Assembly: GCA_016714645.1 (NCBI GenBank)
Contig: JADKCI010000002.1
Coordinates: 620,001 to 684,000, forward strand
Reading direction: 5' to 3'
DNA: 64,000 nt
Source: Chromatiaceae bacterium
GTDB taxonomy: Bacteria > Pseudomonadota > Gammaproteobacteria > Chromatiales > Chromatiaceae
Shown here: piece by piece, positions 54,624 to 63,022 of the stretch
Layout: each line of letters opens with the position of its first letter
Position numbering within the stretch: position 1 is the stretch's first letter
Translations under genes and position numbers: made by a program
Notes under the pieces: model-generated
Told to the model about the DNA's origin: nothing
Seen by the model: only the letters and a program-made list of their open reading frames with translations
The model's database searches: none

Positions 54624-54908
54624 TTAATCCTTACCGTCGTCACGCCGCACGACCTCAACCTGGACCTTGGCTACCAAGGCGGCTATGGCGCCCAGGGCCG
54701 TCAGGATCGGTGCCATCAGCATGAGGACGCCACCCACGGCGACGCCCGCGGATAAAGGCACATTCAGCAGCCTGGCGCCATCCGGCTTGCGAATGATGAG
54801 GCGCCGGATATTGCCTTCCGCCAGCAGCCCCTTGACATAGTCCAACAAGTCGCTGCCAGCCAGGGTGATGCGGTCACGGGGGCTGGGATCCTGGTCATCT
54901 TGGCGCAT
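54624..54908 (-). CDS. DUF4342 domain protein
   Basis: A 94-residue protein. The DUF4342 core reads LLDYVKGLLAEGNIRRLIIR then KPDGARLLNVPLSAGVAVGG, followed by a hydrophobic stretch (VLMLMAPILTALGAIAALVAKV). The family function is unknown; a membrane-associated small protein is likely. The start ATG at 54908 is chosen because the open frame upstream is Pro-rich and unlike the family. Confidence 0.75.
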   Translation of the reverse strand: MRQDDQDPSPRDRITLAGSDLLDYVKGLLAEGNIRRLIIRKPDGARLLNVPLSAGVAVGGVLMLMAPILTALGAIAALVAKVQVEVVRRDDGKD

Positions 54909-55018
54909 TGTTATACCCGGGCTTGTGCGAAAAGGGAGGGAAATGATAGTCCAATTGCGGGCGGCCCGATCGGGTAACTTCCGGGCAGCGCCAGCCGGGA
55001 TATCTTGAGTCAGGGCGG

Positions 55019-55570
55019 CTAGGGCGTGGGTTTGGGCTCGCCGGGGTCCTGGGGGCGTCCCAAAGGGGCCGCGAAATACGTGATCCGCATGCCAGGCACC
55101 ACGCCATGGCGAGAAGCAAAGCCACCGCGCGTCTCCAGTACGTACCTGGCCGGGCCATGGGATGGATAATGCTGGTCGGAGAAGGGGCGGGTTTCTGGGG
55201 CGATATGAATGATGCGTCCCTCGCTGTCGGCAAAGAGCATGTCCAGGGAGGCAGGGGTGTTGCGCATCCAGAAGGCCCGCGGGGCTGCCTCCGGGAAGAT
55301 GAAGAGCATGCCCGTCTGATCGTCCGGTAGTATCCGGTTCATCAGTCCCCGCTCCCGCGCGGCTGGCGTATCGGCAATCTCCACCAGGAGGCTCGCTATC
55401 CGGTGCTGTTCCGTATCCTGGATTTCCAGGGTAGCATCTGGGCGGATGCCTCCCCCTTGGGCGGGCGAGACAAGCAGGCATAGCCAAGCCAGGAGCAGCA
55501 AGGGATGAACAGGGACCGGGACCCGGATGCCGGCGGTTCTTGTAAAGTTGCTAAACCAGGAAATCATCAT
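55019..55570 (-). CDS. DUF192 family exported protein
   Basis: A 183-residue protein with a late-starting hydrophobic signal segment (PLLLLAWLCLLVSPAQG). The DUF192 domain follows: VEIADTPAARERGLMNR, MLFIFPEAAPRAFWMRNT, SLDMLFADSEGRIIHIAPET, and YVLETRGGFASRHGVVPGM. The family is widespread and of unknown function, probably periplasmic here. It is divergent from the yqaA-like gene. Confidence 0.85.
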   Translation of the reverse strand: MMISWFSNFTRTAGIRVPVPVHPLLLLAWLCLLVSPAQGGGIRPDATLEIQDTEQHRIASLLVEIADTPAARERGLMNRILPDDQTGMLFIFPEAAPRAFWMRNTPASLDMLFADSEGRIIHIAPETRPFSDQHYPSHGPARYVLETRGGFASRHGVVPGMRITYFAAPLGRPQDPGEPKPTP

Positions 55571-55657
55571 GTCAAAGCGCCATCAGCCCATCACCAGGAC
55601 CTATAATGCCATGAATCCTATCCTGAAAGCGCAATAAGACGGTATTTTGCCATCACC

Positions 55658-56083
55658 ATGCTCGAAGGTTATCTGGGCCTCTTTCTCGTAGCCTTTCTGG
55701 CGGCGACCCTCCTGCCCGCCTATTCCGAGGTCCTTTTCGTAGGCCTGCTTGCGGCGGGTTACGATCCTTTGGCGCTCTGGGCTTGGGCCACGGCGGGCAA
55801 TACGCTCGGCGCGGCGGTCAACTGGCTGTTGGGCCGCTACTTGCTTCACTATCAGGATCGATCCTGGTTTCCTTTCAAATCGGCTACCCTGGGCCTGGCC
55901 CAGGGGTGGTTCCAACGCTATGGCGTCTGGTCCCTGTTGTTCTCCTGGGCGCCCATCGTCGGGGATTCCTTGACCTTTATCGCCGGCCTGATGGGGGTGC
56001 GATTTCCCCTCTTCCTGCTGCTCACGGCCCTGGGTAAGGGGGCTCGCTATGCCATGATGCTGGGATTGGTGTGGGTAATTTAG
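55658..56083 (+). CDS. yqaA: YqaA/DedA-like membrane protein
   Basis: A 141-residue protein with about four hydrophobic segments. LPAYSEVLFVGLLAAG, TAGNTLGAAVNWLLGRY, FQRYGVWSLLFSWAPIVGD and TFIAGLMGVRFPLFL match YqaA of the SNARE-associated/DedA superfamily, which are inner-membrane proteins possibly involved in lipid transport. The family function is not settled. ATG 55658; no strong SD. Stretch 56084-56301 afterwards has no gene. Confidence 0.85.
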   Translation: MLEGYLGLFLVAFLAATLLPAYSEVLFVGLLAAGYDPLALWAWATAGNTLGAAVNWLLGRYLLHYQDRSWFPFKSATLGLAQGWFQRYGVWSLLFSWAPIVGDSLTFIAGLMGVRFPLFLLLTALGKGARYAMMLGLVWVI

Positions 56084-56301
56084 TCCCCCGACCCTGGTAT
56101 TAGCCGTGAACTTCATCCTTGCCGCCCGCCGGGGCGGTTGGCCTGCTCGTAATGATTCCAGCAAGGCGTTGGACCAGTGCTTCAGGCTTTATTGGGCCTG
56201 TCGCGAAGAGTAATCTAGTAGGATGATCGTTAATAGGCGTCGGCCCCCTGACACCCTGGTGACGCGCCAAAATTTCCCCTCACCCATTTTTGGAGACCCA
56301 C

Positions 56302-56985
56302 GTGATTTATGCACGGCTGTACGAGACCCAAGAGGCGGCACGCGAGGCCGTCGCTAAACTCAAGAAGGAGGGTTTCCCCGAAGAAACCCTCTTCCTGGTG
56401 ACGCCGGACTCCAACCATGAAGAGGGCTCGGTCGAGAACCTCGCGACCGCGATCCGGGCCGGTTTCATGGAAGGCTACGACGCCCCCGTCTATGCCCAGG
56501 GCCTGGAGAGTGGCCGCTCGCTCGTCATGATTCGCACGGGTTTTGGCTACGGCCAGTTGGCGCTCAACATCCTGGGGAGTTTCGGACCCGTCGATACCGA
56601 CCTCCTGCCACGGCCACGGACCTGGGCCGACGGGGACAAGTTCACCCCCCTCTCCGCGGCCTTAGGCCTGCCGGTGCTGTCATGTCAACCGGCGCCGATT
56701 TCGGAGTTGCTGGGTCTTGAGCCACTGGCGACCGGCGACATGTTCCACCGCTCGTTTGGATTCGGCCTGTTGAGCAACAAGGCCACCCCGCTGTCCTCGC
56801 TTTTTTACCTCAAGACCCTGGCGGGTAACGCCAGCCCCAAGCAGGCCAGCTTCGGCCTGTCCCTGTTGACGCAACAGGTCACACCCAAGTCATCCAGCTT
56901 TGGTCTGCCGTTGCTGTCGCAAAAGCCCGCGCCCTTGTCTTCCATGTTTGGCCTGCCGCTTCTGACCGGTGATAGCGGATTTTAA
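56302..56985 (+). CDS. Unknown protein with stress-protein-like head and FGLxLL repeats
   Basis: GTG 56302 (GGAG seven bases upstream) gives 227 residues. Residues about 1-60 (ARLYETQEAAREAVAKLKKE, FPEETLFLVTPDS) resemble the head of YflT-like general stress proteins and SPOR-like small domains. From about residue 118 the protein is a run of degenerate 14-20-residue repeats: ALGLPVLS, LGLEPLA, FGFGLLS, FYLKTLA, FGLSLLT, FGLPLLS, FGLPLLT, separated by Pro/Ser/Lys linkers (QKPAPLSS). No membrane helix or signal peptide. I do not recognise the repeat family. queC starts 16 bases after it. Confidence 0.6.
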   Translation: MIYARLYETQEAAREAVAKLKKEGFPEETLFLVTPDSNHEEGSVENLATAIRAGFMEGYDAPVYAQGLESGRSLVMIRTGFGYGQLALNILGSFGPVDTDLLPRPRTWADGDKFTPLSAALGLPVLSCQPAPISELLGLEPLATGDMFHRSFGFGLLSNKATPLSSLFYLKTLAGNASPKQASFGLSLLTQQVTPKSSSFGLPLLSQKPAPLSSMFGLPLLTGDSGF

Positions 56986-57001
56986 TCAGAAAAACCCTCT
57001 C

Positions 57002-57697
57002 ATGCACCCCGCAGTCGTACTCTTGAGTGGTGGCCTGGATTCGACCACCACCCTGGCCATCGCCCAGGCCGAGGGTTTCACGCCCTATGCCCTGTCCTTC
57101 CGTTATGGCCAGCGGCACTGGGTGGAACTGGAGTCCGCCCAGCGGGTCTCCTCGGTCATGGGCGTCGCCGAGCACATCATCGCCGACATCGACCTGCGCC
57201 GCTTCGGCGGCTCCGCCCTGACGGCGGACATCCCGGTACCCAAGGACCGCCCATTGGACACGCTGGCGGCGGGCATCCCCATTACCTACGTCCCGGCCCG
57301 CAATACCGTCTTCCTGTCCTTTGCCCTGGCCTGGGCCGAGGTCCTGGGGTCCAGCGACCTCTTCATCGGCGTCAACGCCCTGGACTATTCCGGATACCCG
57401 GACTGCCGGCCCGCGTATCTGGCCGCCTATGAGCGGATGGCCAACCTGGCCACCGCCGCCGGGGTTGAGGGGCGCCAGCACCTCCATATCCACGCCCCCT
57501 TGATCGCTCTGACCAAGGGCCAGATCATCCAACGGGGCTTGGCCCTCGGCATCGACTACGGGCTCACCAGCAGTTGCTACGACCCGGGAGCGGCCGGCCG
57601 GCCCTGCGGCCAGTGCGACTCCTGCCAATTGCGCGCCAAGGGCTTCCGCGAGGCCGGGGTGCCGGATCCCTTGTTACAGCGGCACGGTCTGGACTGA
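57002..57697 (+). CDS. queC: 7-cyano-7-deazaguanine synthase QueC
   Basis: QueC converts carboxydeazaguanine to preQ0 for queuosine synthesis. From ATG 57002 (MHPAVVLLSGGLDSTTTLA) it is 231 residues. The PP-loop SGGLDSTT, SFRYGQRHWVELESA, YVPARNTVFLSFALAWAE and the zinc cluster SSCYDPGAAGRPCGQCDSCQLR (four Cys; in parts) are intact. It is followed by queD and queE in the same direction. Confidence 0.96.
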   Translation: MHPAVVLLSGGLDSTTTLAIAQAEGFTPYALSFRYGQRHWVELESAQRVSSVMGVAEHIIADIDLRRFGGSALTADIPVPKDRPLDTLAAGIPITYVPARNTVFLSFALAWAEVLGSSDLFIGVNALDYSGYPDCRPAYLAAYERMANLATAAGVEGRQHLHIHAPLIALTKGQIIQRGLALGIDYGLTSSCYDPGAAGRPCGQCDSCQLRAKGFREAGVPDPLLQRHGLD

Positions 57698-57768
57698 TAT
57701 CGCCCCGGTTCGTCCCGCCGCTCACCTCCGCCCACTTCCCTGCCATGCCGCCCCAGGCCAGCCCCTAG

Positions 57769-58860
57769 ATGCCGTACCACCTGCACTACCTCGCCGCCAG
57801 CCCCTTCGAGGCTGCCTGCCAGATCGAGATTCTTCCGGTCAGCCACCGCTCGCGACGCCTGCACGGCCACAGCTTCCTGGCCCGGGTGCGGGCCGACCTG
57901 CCGCCGGACTGGGCGCCCTTTCCCGGTAGTGAGTGCCAGGCGCTGGGGGCCGCCCTGACGGCAGCGGTCGCGCCCCTGGACTATCGCTACCTCAACGACC
58001 AACTCCCGGTGCCCACCGACGAGAATCTGGCCCGCTGGGTGCGGGATCACCTGGATCTGCCCGGCCTGGCCCGTGTCGGCATCCAGAGCACCCGCGACAC
58101 CGGGGCGGAGCTGGACGGTGGCGACCACTGCCACCTCTGGCACCGCTTCCGCTTCGAGGCCGCCCACCGGCTACCCCAGGTCTCCGCCGGCCATCCCTGC
58201 GGGCGCATGCATGGCCATGGGTTCGAGGTCATCCTCCACGCCGACCAGGATCTGGCCGGCCAGGACATGGGCATCGACTTCGACCACCTGGCCCGTGTCT
58301 GGGCACCCCGCCAGGCCGAACTCCACCAGGCATGCCTCAATGATCTCCCCGGTCTGGTGAACCCGACCAGCGAACTGCTTGCCCACTGGCTCTGGGATCG
58401 CCTCAAGCCGAGTCTGCCGGCCTTGTCTTGGGTCAGCGTTTATGAGACCGCCACCGCCGGCTGCCACTTCGACGGGGTTAACTACCGCATCTGGAAGGAA
58501 CTACGCTTCGAGGCCGCCCTGCGCCTGGTCCGCGCCCCGGCCGGGGACCATCGCCGGCGCCTGCACGGCCACAGTTACCTGCTGCGCCTGCACCTGACCT
58601 CCCCCCTGGACCAGGTGCTCGGTTGGACGGTGGACTACGGCGACGTCAAGGCCCTCTTTAAGCCCGTCTATGACCGGCTCGACCACCACCCGCTCGACGA
58701 ACTGCCCGGTCTGGCGGACCCCGATCCGGCCAGCCTGGCGCAGTGGATCCGTGGCGAGGCCGCCGACCTGCCGCAGCTCGACCGCATCGATCTCTTTGAG
58801 ACCACCGGTAACGGCGTAAGCCTCTGCTGGGGCCCCCTGGGACCGGCCCTGCCCGCCTGA
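57769..58860 (+). CDS. queD: 6-carboxytetrahydropterin synthase QueD, three fused domains
   Basis: QueD makes 6-carboxytetrahydropterin from dihydroneopterin triphosphate. Normal enzymes are about 120 residues; this is 363 with three tandem copies. Domain 1 (1-~120) has FEAAC and RLHGHSF (H32, H34) but no first zinc His or catalytic Cys. Domain 2 (~125-235) has FEAAH (H133), HPCGRMHGH (C144, H148, H150), a full zinc site and Cys, but reads ELHQACLND where the Asp-His pair is expected. Domain 3 (~242-363) has FEAAL, RLHGHSY and RLDHHPLDE, keeping Asp-His but not the Cys. A composite active site is inferred. GC content matches the neighbours. Confidence 0.9.
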   Translation: MPYHLHYLAASPFEAACQIEILPVSHRSRRLHGHSFLARVRADLPPDWAPFPGSECQALGAALTAAVAPLDYRYLNDQLPVPTDENLARWVRDHLDLPGLARVGIQSTRDTGAELDGGDHCHLWHRFRFEAAHRLPQVSAGHPCGRMHGHGFEVILHADQDLAGQDMGIDFDHLARVWAPRQAELHQACLNDLPGLVNPTSELLAHWLWDRLKPSLPALSWVSVYETATAGCHFDGVNYRIWKELRFEAALRLVRAPAGDHRRRLHGHSYLLRLHLTSPLDQVLGWTVDYGDVKALFKPVYDRLDHHPLDELPGLADPDPASLAQWIRGEAADLPQLDRIDLFETTGNGVSLCWGPLGPALPA

Positions 58861-58876
58861 CCGCCCCGTCCCGCCC

Positions 58877-59518
58877 ATGAGCTACCACGTCAAGGAGATC
58901 TTCTACAGCCTGCAAGGGGAGGGCGCCCAGGCGGGCCGGCCGGCGGTCTTCTGCCGCTTCGCCGGCTGCAATCTCTGGTCCGGGCGCGAGCAGGACCGGG
59001 CCAGGGCCGTCTGCACCTTCTGTGACACGGATTTTCGGGGTACCAATGGGGTGGGGGGCGGCAGGTTTGCCGGCGCCGCTGCGCTGGCGGAGCGTATCCA
59101 AGCCGCCTGGGGCGGCGAGACGGGTCCCGGGGTCCGACCTTATGTCGTCTGCACCGGCGGCGAGCCCCTGCTGCAACTGGACGCCGCCCTGATCGCGGCC
59201 CTCCAGAGCCGCGGCCTTGAGGTTGCCGTCGAGACGAACGGCACCCGCCCGGCGCCCCCGGGGCTGGACTGGATTTGCGTCAGTCCCAAGGCCGATGCCG
59301 AGCTGGTCCTGCGGTCCGGCGACGAATTAAAGCTGGTCTATCCCCAAGCGGAGGCGCCCCCGGAACGCTTCGCCGGGCTCGACTTCCGCTACTTCTTCCT
59401 GCAGCCCCTGGATGGGCCGGACCGAGCCGCCCATACCCAGCAAGCCCTAGCCTATTGTCTGGCGCACCCCCGCTGGCGGCTGAGCCTGCAGACGCATAAG
59501 CTGTTGGGTATTCCCTGA
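58877..59518 (+). CDS. queE: 7-carboxy-7-deazaguanine synthase QueE
   Basis: A 213-residue radical-SAM enzyme that contracts carboxytetrahydropterin to carboxydeazaguanine. VKEIFYSLQGEGAQAGRP is the family N-terminus; the cluster ligands are CRFAGCNLW...CTFCDTDF, the long-spaced CX14CX2C type typical of QueE (first Cys counted in CNLW). VVCTGGEPLLQ binds SAM; VAVETNGTRP and VSPKADAEL follow. ATG 58877 is 16 bases after queD. It completes queC-D-E; queF or tgt are not in the window. Confidence 0.93.
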   Translation: MSYHVKEIFYSLQGEGAQAGRPAVFCRFAGCNLWSGREQDRARAVCTFCDTDFRGTNGVGGGRFAGAAALAERIQAAWGGETGPGVRPYVVCTGGEPLLQLDAALIAALQSRGLEVAVETNGTRPAPPGLDWICVSPKADAELVLRSGDELKLVYPQAEAPPERFAGLDFRYFFLQPLDGPDRAAHTQQALAYCLAHPRWRLSLQTHKLLGIP

Positions 59519-59606
59519 GGCAGGGATTCTTTGCAAACCCTGGCAGAGTGAGTTGCGCTGAGCGAGAGAGGTTGTCGAGCCTCATGACATTGAAAAAAAT
59601 GATTCT

Positions 59607-60038
59607 ATGATGGATGACTATGAGAACTACGAAGCTGACTGTAAGAGGATCAGAAAGGTCAATGCGGCCTTGCTGGCCGACTTCGCGGCCTGGTTGAAGG
59701 CGACCGGTATTGGCGATAAGACGGTCTAGCAGCACTGCGGCAACATTGAGTTTTACATCAACCAATACCTGCTTTATGCAGAGGCGGTCGATGCTCCGGC
59801 GGGCGTCCACCAGGTGGACGACTTTCTGGGGTATTGGTTCATCAGGAAGGCCATGTGGTCGAGCCCGGCGAGCATCCGGAGCAATGCCGCCAGCCTCAAG
59901 AAGTTCTATGGCTTCATGGCTGAAAAGGGTTTGATTGGCAAAGACGATCTGATTGACCTGAAGGCAACCATCAAGGAAGGCATGCCGGATTGGTTGGAAG
60001 CGATTGACCGCTTCATGGACGACGAGGAAGACTTTTGA
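59607..60038 (+). pseudogene. Recombinase N-terminal (SAM-like) domain protein with in-frame TAG
   Basis: One frame runs from ATG 59607 (MMDDYENYEADCKRIRK) to TGA 60036, interrupted only by TAG at 59727-59729. It reads LLADFAAWLKATGIGDKTV, stop, QHCGNIEFYINQYLLYAEA, and SPASIRSNAASLKKFYGFMAEKG. This is the helical N-terminal core-binding domain of tyrosine recombinases as a stand-alone 143-residue protein, without a catalytic domain. Similar small proteins occur widely in bacteria and archaea; function unknown. The residue normally present at the stop is probably Lys/Gln-like. Confidence 0.7.
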
Positions 60039-60184
60039 CGCTTCTGGCTCCCACACTCCAGCTCTACGCCTCGGGCCGCTGGAGCGGCCGGGAGGCATTT
60101 CCACGCTACGAGAAGAACGACTTTGACTTTACACAGACCAGCGGCGGGATGGCGTATCGCCCCTGGTTGGATGTGCGGCGCGAA

Positions 60185-60265
60185 CTCAAGGCATGTGGTC
60201 CGCAGGCGGGTCCGCGCCTGGCCGTCGGCGACGGGGCGTTGGGGTTCTGGAGCGCGCTCGATTAG
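60185..60265 (+). mobile_element. IS256-type transposase fragment
   Basis: The frame reads ELKACGPQAGPRLAVGDGALGFWSALD and then meets TAG; the core LAVGDGALGFW is a hallmark of IS256 (mutator) transposases. Flanking codons are not recognisable as transposase. The rest of 60039-60589 has short open stretches (for example one reading LQAIANDPNGFLLRQDFG near 60400) that I cannot assign. No ends or target duplications seen. Confidence 0.55.
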
Positions 60266-60589
60266 GTCTGCCGTAAACTGGTGGGCATCTTTCACCCCGT
60301 CCGTTATGCACAGGAGCCGGACCAGCAGGCCATCTACGCCCACCTGATGCAGGAGATTAATCAGGCCCGGGACCGGGTGCCATCGCCCGGTTGCAGGCGA
60401 TCGCCAACGACCCCAACGGCTTCCTGCTGCGGCAGGATTTTGGCAGCCTGGACCTCGAGCTATGCTCGATTCTGGTGTATGAGCGGGGACTGATAGCGCT
60501 TGAGCCGGCGGCGCACCGTTGCTGACAATATGGTTGTCGAGACCTAAAGCAGCAACGAGAGGTGCGCCATGAGCGACGATACGAGTACG

Positions 60590-60645
60590 TGTCAATGGCC
60601 ACCAGAACTGACCCACGAGTGGCCAACAATTTTGACCCGCCCCAG
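60590..60645 (-). mobile_element. Terminal region of an IS21-family element
   Basis: TGTCAATGGCCACCAGAACT followed by GACCCACGAGTGGCCA and AATTTTGACCC has the form of IS21-family ends, with TGT start and repeated TGGCCA blocks. It lies just beyond the 3' end of the istB remnant, as expected for that element. Confidence 0.65.
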
Positions 60646-60661
60646 GATCAGGGAATATCGG

Positions 60662-61396
60662 TCAGTTGGCGAGTTTTTGCTTCAGGCGATAGCTTTCCCC
60701 TCCGAGCATGAACACCTGGGAGTGGTGGATGAGACGGTCGACGATGGGCACGGCGACGTTGTCTTCGCGCAAGAACTCGCCCCAGTTGGTGAAGTCCTTG
60801 TTGGTGGTCAGGATCACCGAGCGGAACTCGTAGAGGCCGTTGATGAGCTGGAACAGGTTGTAGGTCCCCTGACGGTTCATCGGTAGGTAGCCCAGTTCGT
60901 CAACGACCAGCAGGTCGAACTTGAGCAGGCTGGCGATCTTCTTTTTTAGCTCGCCCTTGAGTTCGGCGATCTCCAAGGTCTCCACCAGGGTTAGGGCGGT
61001 AGTGAACAGGACCTGGTAGCCGGCCGCCACCGCCTTGAGCGCGATGGCGATGGCCAGATGGGTCTTGCCGACCCCGGGCGGGCCGATGAACACCCGATTG
61101 GCGCGCTCGTCGAGGAAGCGGAAGTCGAGCAACGGGTTGATCTGGCCCTGGGTGATGGTGGTCTGGTGGCGGAAATCGAACTCCTCCAGGCGCTTGATGG
61201 CGGGGAAGCCGGCCTTGGTCAGGTTCAGCGCCAGGCGATTGCGGACCCGGCCCTGTCGTTCCAGCTCCACCCATTGTTCGGCCAGGTGCAGTAGGACAAC
61301 TCGTTGGCCTCGGCCCAGGCGAGGAGGGCGGGCAGGCCGGCGGCAATGGCAGCGCAGGGCGCGTTAGGCCGCGGCGAGCGGGTCAATGGCGGTCAT
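60662..61396 (-). pseudogene. istB: IS21 helper ATPase IstB, broken
   Basis: From 61270 to 60662 the frame encodes most of IstB: LERQGRVRNRLALNLTKAGFP, Walker A IGPPGVGKTHLAIAIAL, Walker B LLVVDELGYLPM, SVILTTNKDFTNW and the C-terminal RLKQKLAN. The N-terminal piece (ATG 61396, MTAIDPLAA) carries a TAA and at least one frameshift before LLHLAEQWVEL. The istA transposase that should lie upstream is replaced by IS66 sequence, so the element is inactive. Confidence 0.85.
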
Positions 61397-61399
61397 GGG

Positions 61400-62263
61400 C
61401 ACCCCCGGTGCTCATGGGCGATCGGTTCGGCCTGCCGATGTCCGATGCCACGGTGCTGACGATCCAGGCCGAGGCGCCGGTGCGGCTCGCCCCGACGGTC
61501 GCCGCGATCGGCGAGGTACTCGCGTGCGCCCCGGTCGCTCATGCCGACGAAACCGGCCTGCGCGCGGGGGGCCAGCTCCACTGGATGCCTGTCCTGGCGA
61601 CCCCTCTGCTGACCTGGCTCGGTGCGCATCTCAACCGCGGCCACAAGGCGTTCGAGGCCTTCGGGCTGCTGACCGCGTTTGTGGGAACGTTGATCCACGA
61701 TGGCTGGAAGCCCTATCGGGAACGCGCCTGCCAGCACGGTCTGTGCCATGCCCATCGCCGGTGCGAACTGACCTAGGTCTTTGAGCAGCTGGGGCAAGCC
61801 TGGGCCCAGTGCCTGACCGATCTGTTGCTCGCCGCCGGCCATGAGGTCGCGGCCGTCGGTGCGCCGCTCCCCGCCGAGCGCATCTCCACTATCGAGCGGC
61901 CTACGACCAGATCCTCGCCACCGGCGAAGCGGCCAATCCGCGGGCACCACCCTCGGGCAAACGCGGGCTTACCAAACAGAGCAAGGCGCTCAATCTAATC
62001 GACCGCCTGTGCCGCTACGCCGACGCTGTTTGGCGCTTCATGATCGATCCCGGGGTCCCCTTCACCAACAACCTCGGCGAGCAGGCGGTGCGCATGCCCA
62101 AGGTGAAACAGAAAGTCGCCGGCGGCTTCCGCACCCCGGGCGGCCTCGACGCCTTTTGCACCATTCGCGCCTATCTGGCGACCCTCCACAAGCAGGGCAC
62201 AATCCCTTCCATGCCCTCATCCTGACTTTCCAGGGCTCACCGCCGCCGCCTCGCTTCGCCTAA
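61400..62263 (+). pseudogene. IS66-family transposase (TnpC) C-terminal part, broken
   Basis: Pieces in three frames join into one IS66 transposase: GDRFGLPMSDATVLTIQA, then HADETGLRAGGQLHW (catalytic Asp), VGTLIHDGWKPY, and CHAHRRCELT, then TAG at 61774. VFEQLGQAWAQCLTDLLL continues; a frameshift near 61900 leads to AYDQILATGEAANPRA, RLCRYADAVWRFMIDPGVPF and TNNLGEQAVRMPKVKQKVAGGF (in parts). A last frameshift near 62195 leads to HALILTFQGSPPPPRFA, TAA 62261. The 5' half is absent. Confidence 0.8.
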
Positions 62264-62775
62264 GCGGGGGCAGCGTCCGATCGGGGTACCTGGGTAGTTA
62301 TGCCGGTGGAATCATTCTGGTGAGGTGCTTTCAGATGATTCCACCAGCAGCCATCAAAGCTTCCATCTAAGTAATTGTAATAAAATGGAATGATTCCAAA
62401 GATTCCAACATCAGGGGAGCAAGGATAAGGTATGACTGATTCACCCGGTTGTTTCGTCCTAGGCATCTTCTTTTGGTCAACGGCTATCGCTATCAGGCAG
62501 CGTTGCGTCGGCGGGCACCAGGCCCCTCTTGACCCTGGCTCGGTTGCCCACCATCGCCTGTCCATGCACCACCAGGAGCGAAGGGTGGGCTAATACCAAA
62601 GGCATGTTGCTAAGTGTTACCTGCTTGGTAACTCGATCCTGGATCAGGGGAGAGGCTCGTCATTGCTGGGCCGGGGAAGCACCACGAGGTACCAATCCAG
62701 GTACCACTAAGGGACGCGATTGAGGTACTTTGGGGCGAATGATGCGCCTACTTGCGCATCTAACTTATTGAATTT
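62264..62775. other. Unassigned AT-richer stretch between IS66 debris and tRNA remnant
   Basis: About 510 bases of lower GC content. I find no convincing gene on either strand; the longest frames (about 100 codons, minus strand) show no family resemblance. A few short A/T-rich direct similarities (GATTCCA repeated around 62334 and 62392-62410) are visible. It is likely intergenic or eroded mobile DNA on the chromosome side of the att junction. Confidence 0.5.
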
Positions 62776-62820
62776 TGGTGGGCCGTCAGGGATTTGAACC
62801 CCGGACCAAGGGATTATGAG
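62776..62820 (-). tRNA. 3' half of tRNA-Ile(CAU), attachment-site remnant
   Basis: On the minus strand the sequence reads CTCATAATCCCTTGGTC, then GGGGTTCAAATCC (T-loop) and ends GGCCCACCA. This is the anticodon loop (CAT), variable loop, T arm, acceptor 3' strand and CCA of an elongator-type CAU tRNA, closest to tRNA-Ile2. The 5' half is absent: 62821 onward does not pair with the anticodon stem or acceptor. An incomplete tRNA beside an integrase gene is the signature of an att site, with the complete tRNA expected at the far (right) end of the element. Confidence 0.8.
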
Positions 62821-62914
62821 TTCCCGAAAAATCGAAAAAATCTCATTCATCGGTGTTCAATTACGTCATAAGTTTCTGATCCTTCGTTCTTACTACCGGC
62901 TTGCGTATGGGGAT

Positions 62915-63022
62915 GAATACACTAGAATACACTCTAGTCCGTCCCGATTCCGTCCCAGCCATTCAAGCCCAAACCAAGGGATCAGTTGATGAATAAACCC
63001 GCCCACGATTCCATTCCGTCCC
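62915..63022 (+). promoter_or_regulatory. Short repeats before the integrase gene
   Basis: GAATACACT occurs twice ten bases apart (62915, 62925); ACTAGA-ATACAC-TCTAGT (62921-62938) is a perfect inverted repeat; CCGTCCC occurs at 62939, 62950 and 63016. Clusters of short direct repeats near att sites often bind integrase arms or excisionase; this role is inferred from position. Confidence 0.35.

Noticed and set aside
27651..61776. Amber (TAG) recoding in this genome, from in-frame TAG at 27651, 59727, 60263 and 61774
   Set aside because: The hits lie in accessory or insertion-sequence genes that carry other lesions too; istB is broken by TAA, and housekeeping genes here use TAG as a normal stop (pta-ackA region, paaK, tkt, gap). 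No suppressor tRNA or pyl gene is in the window.
62776..62820. A functional tRNA gene
   Set aside because: Only the 3' half is present; D arm, 5' acceptor strand and 5' anticodon stem are missing.
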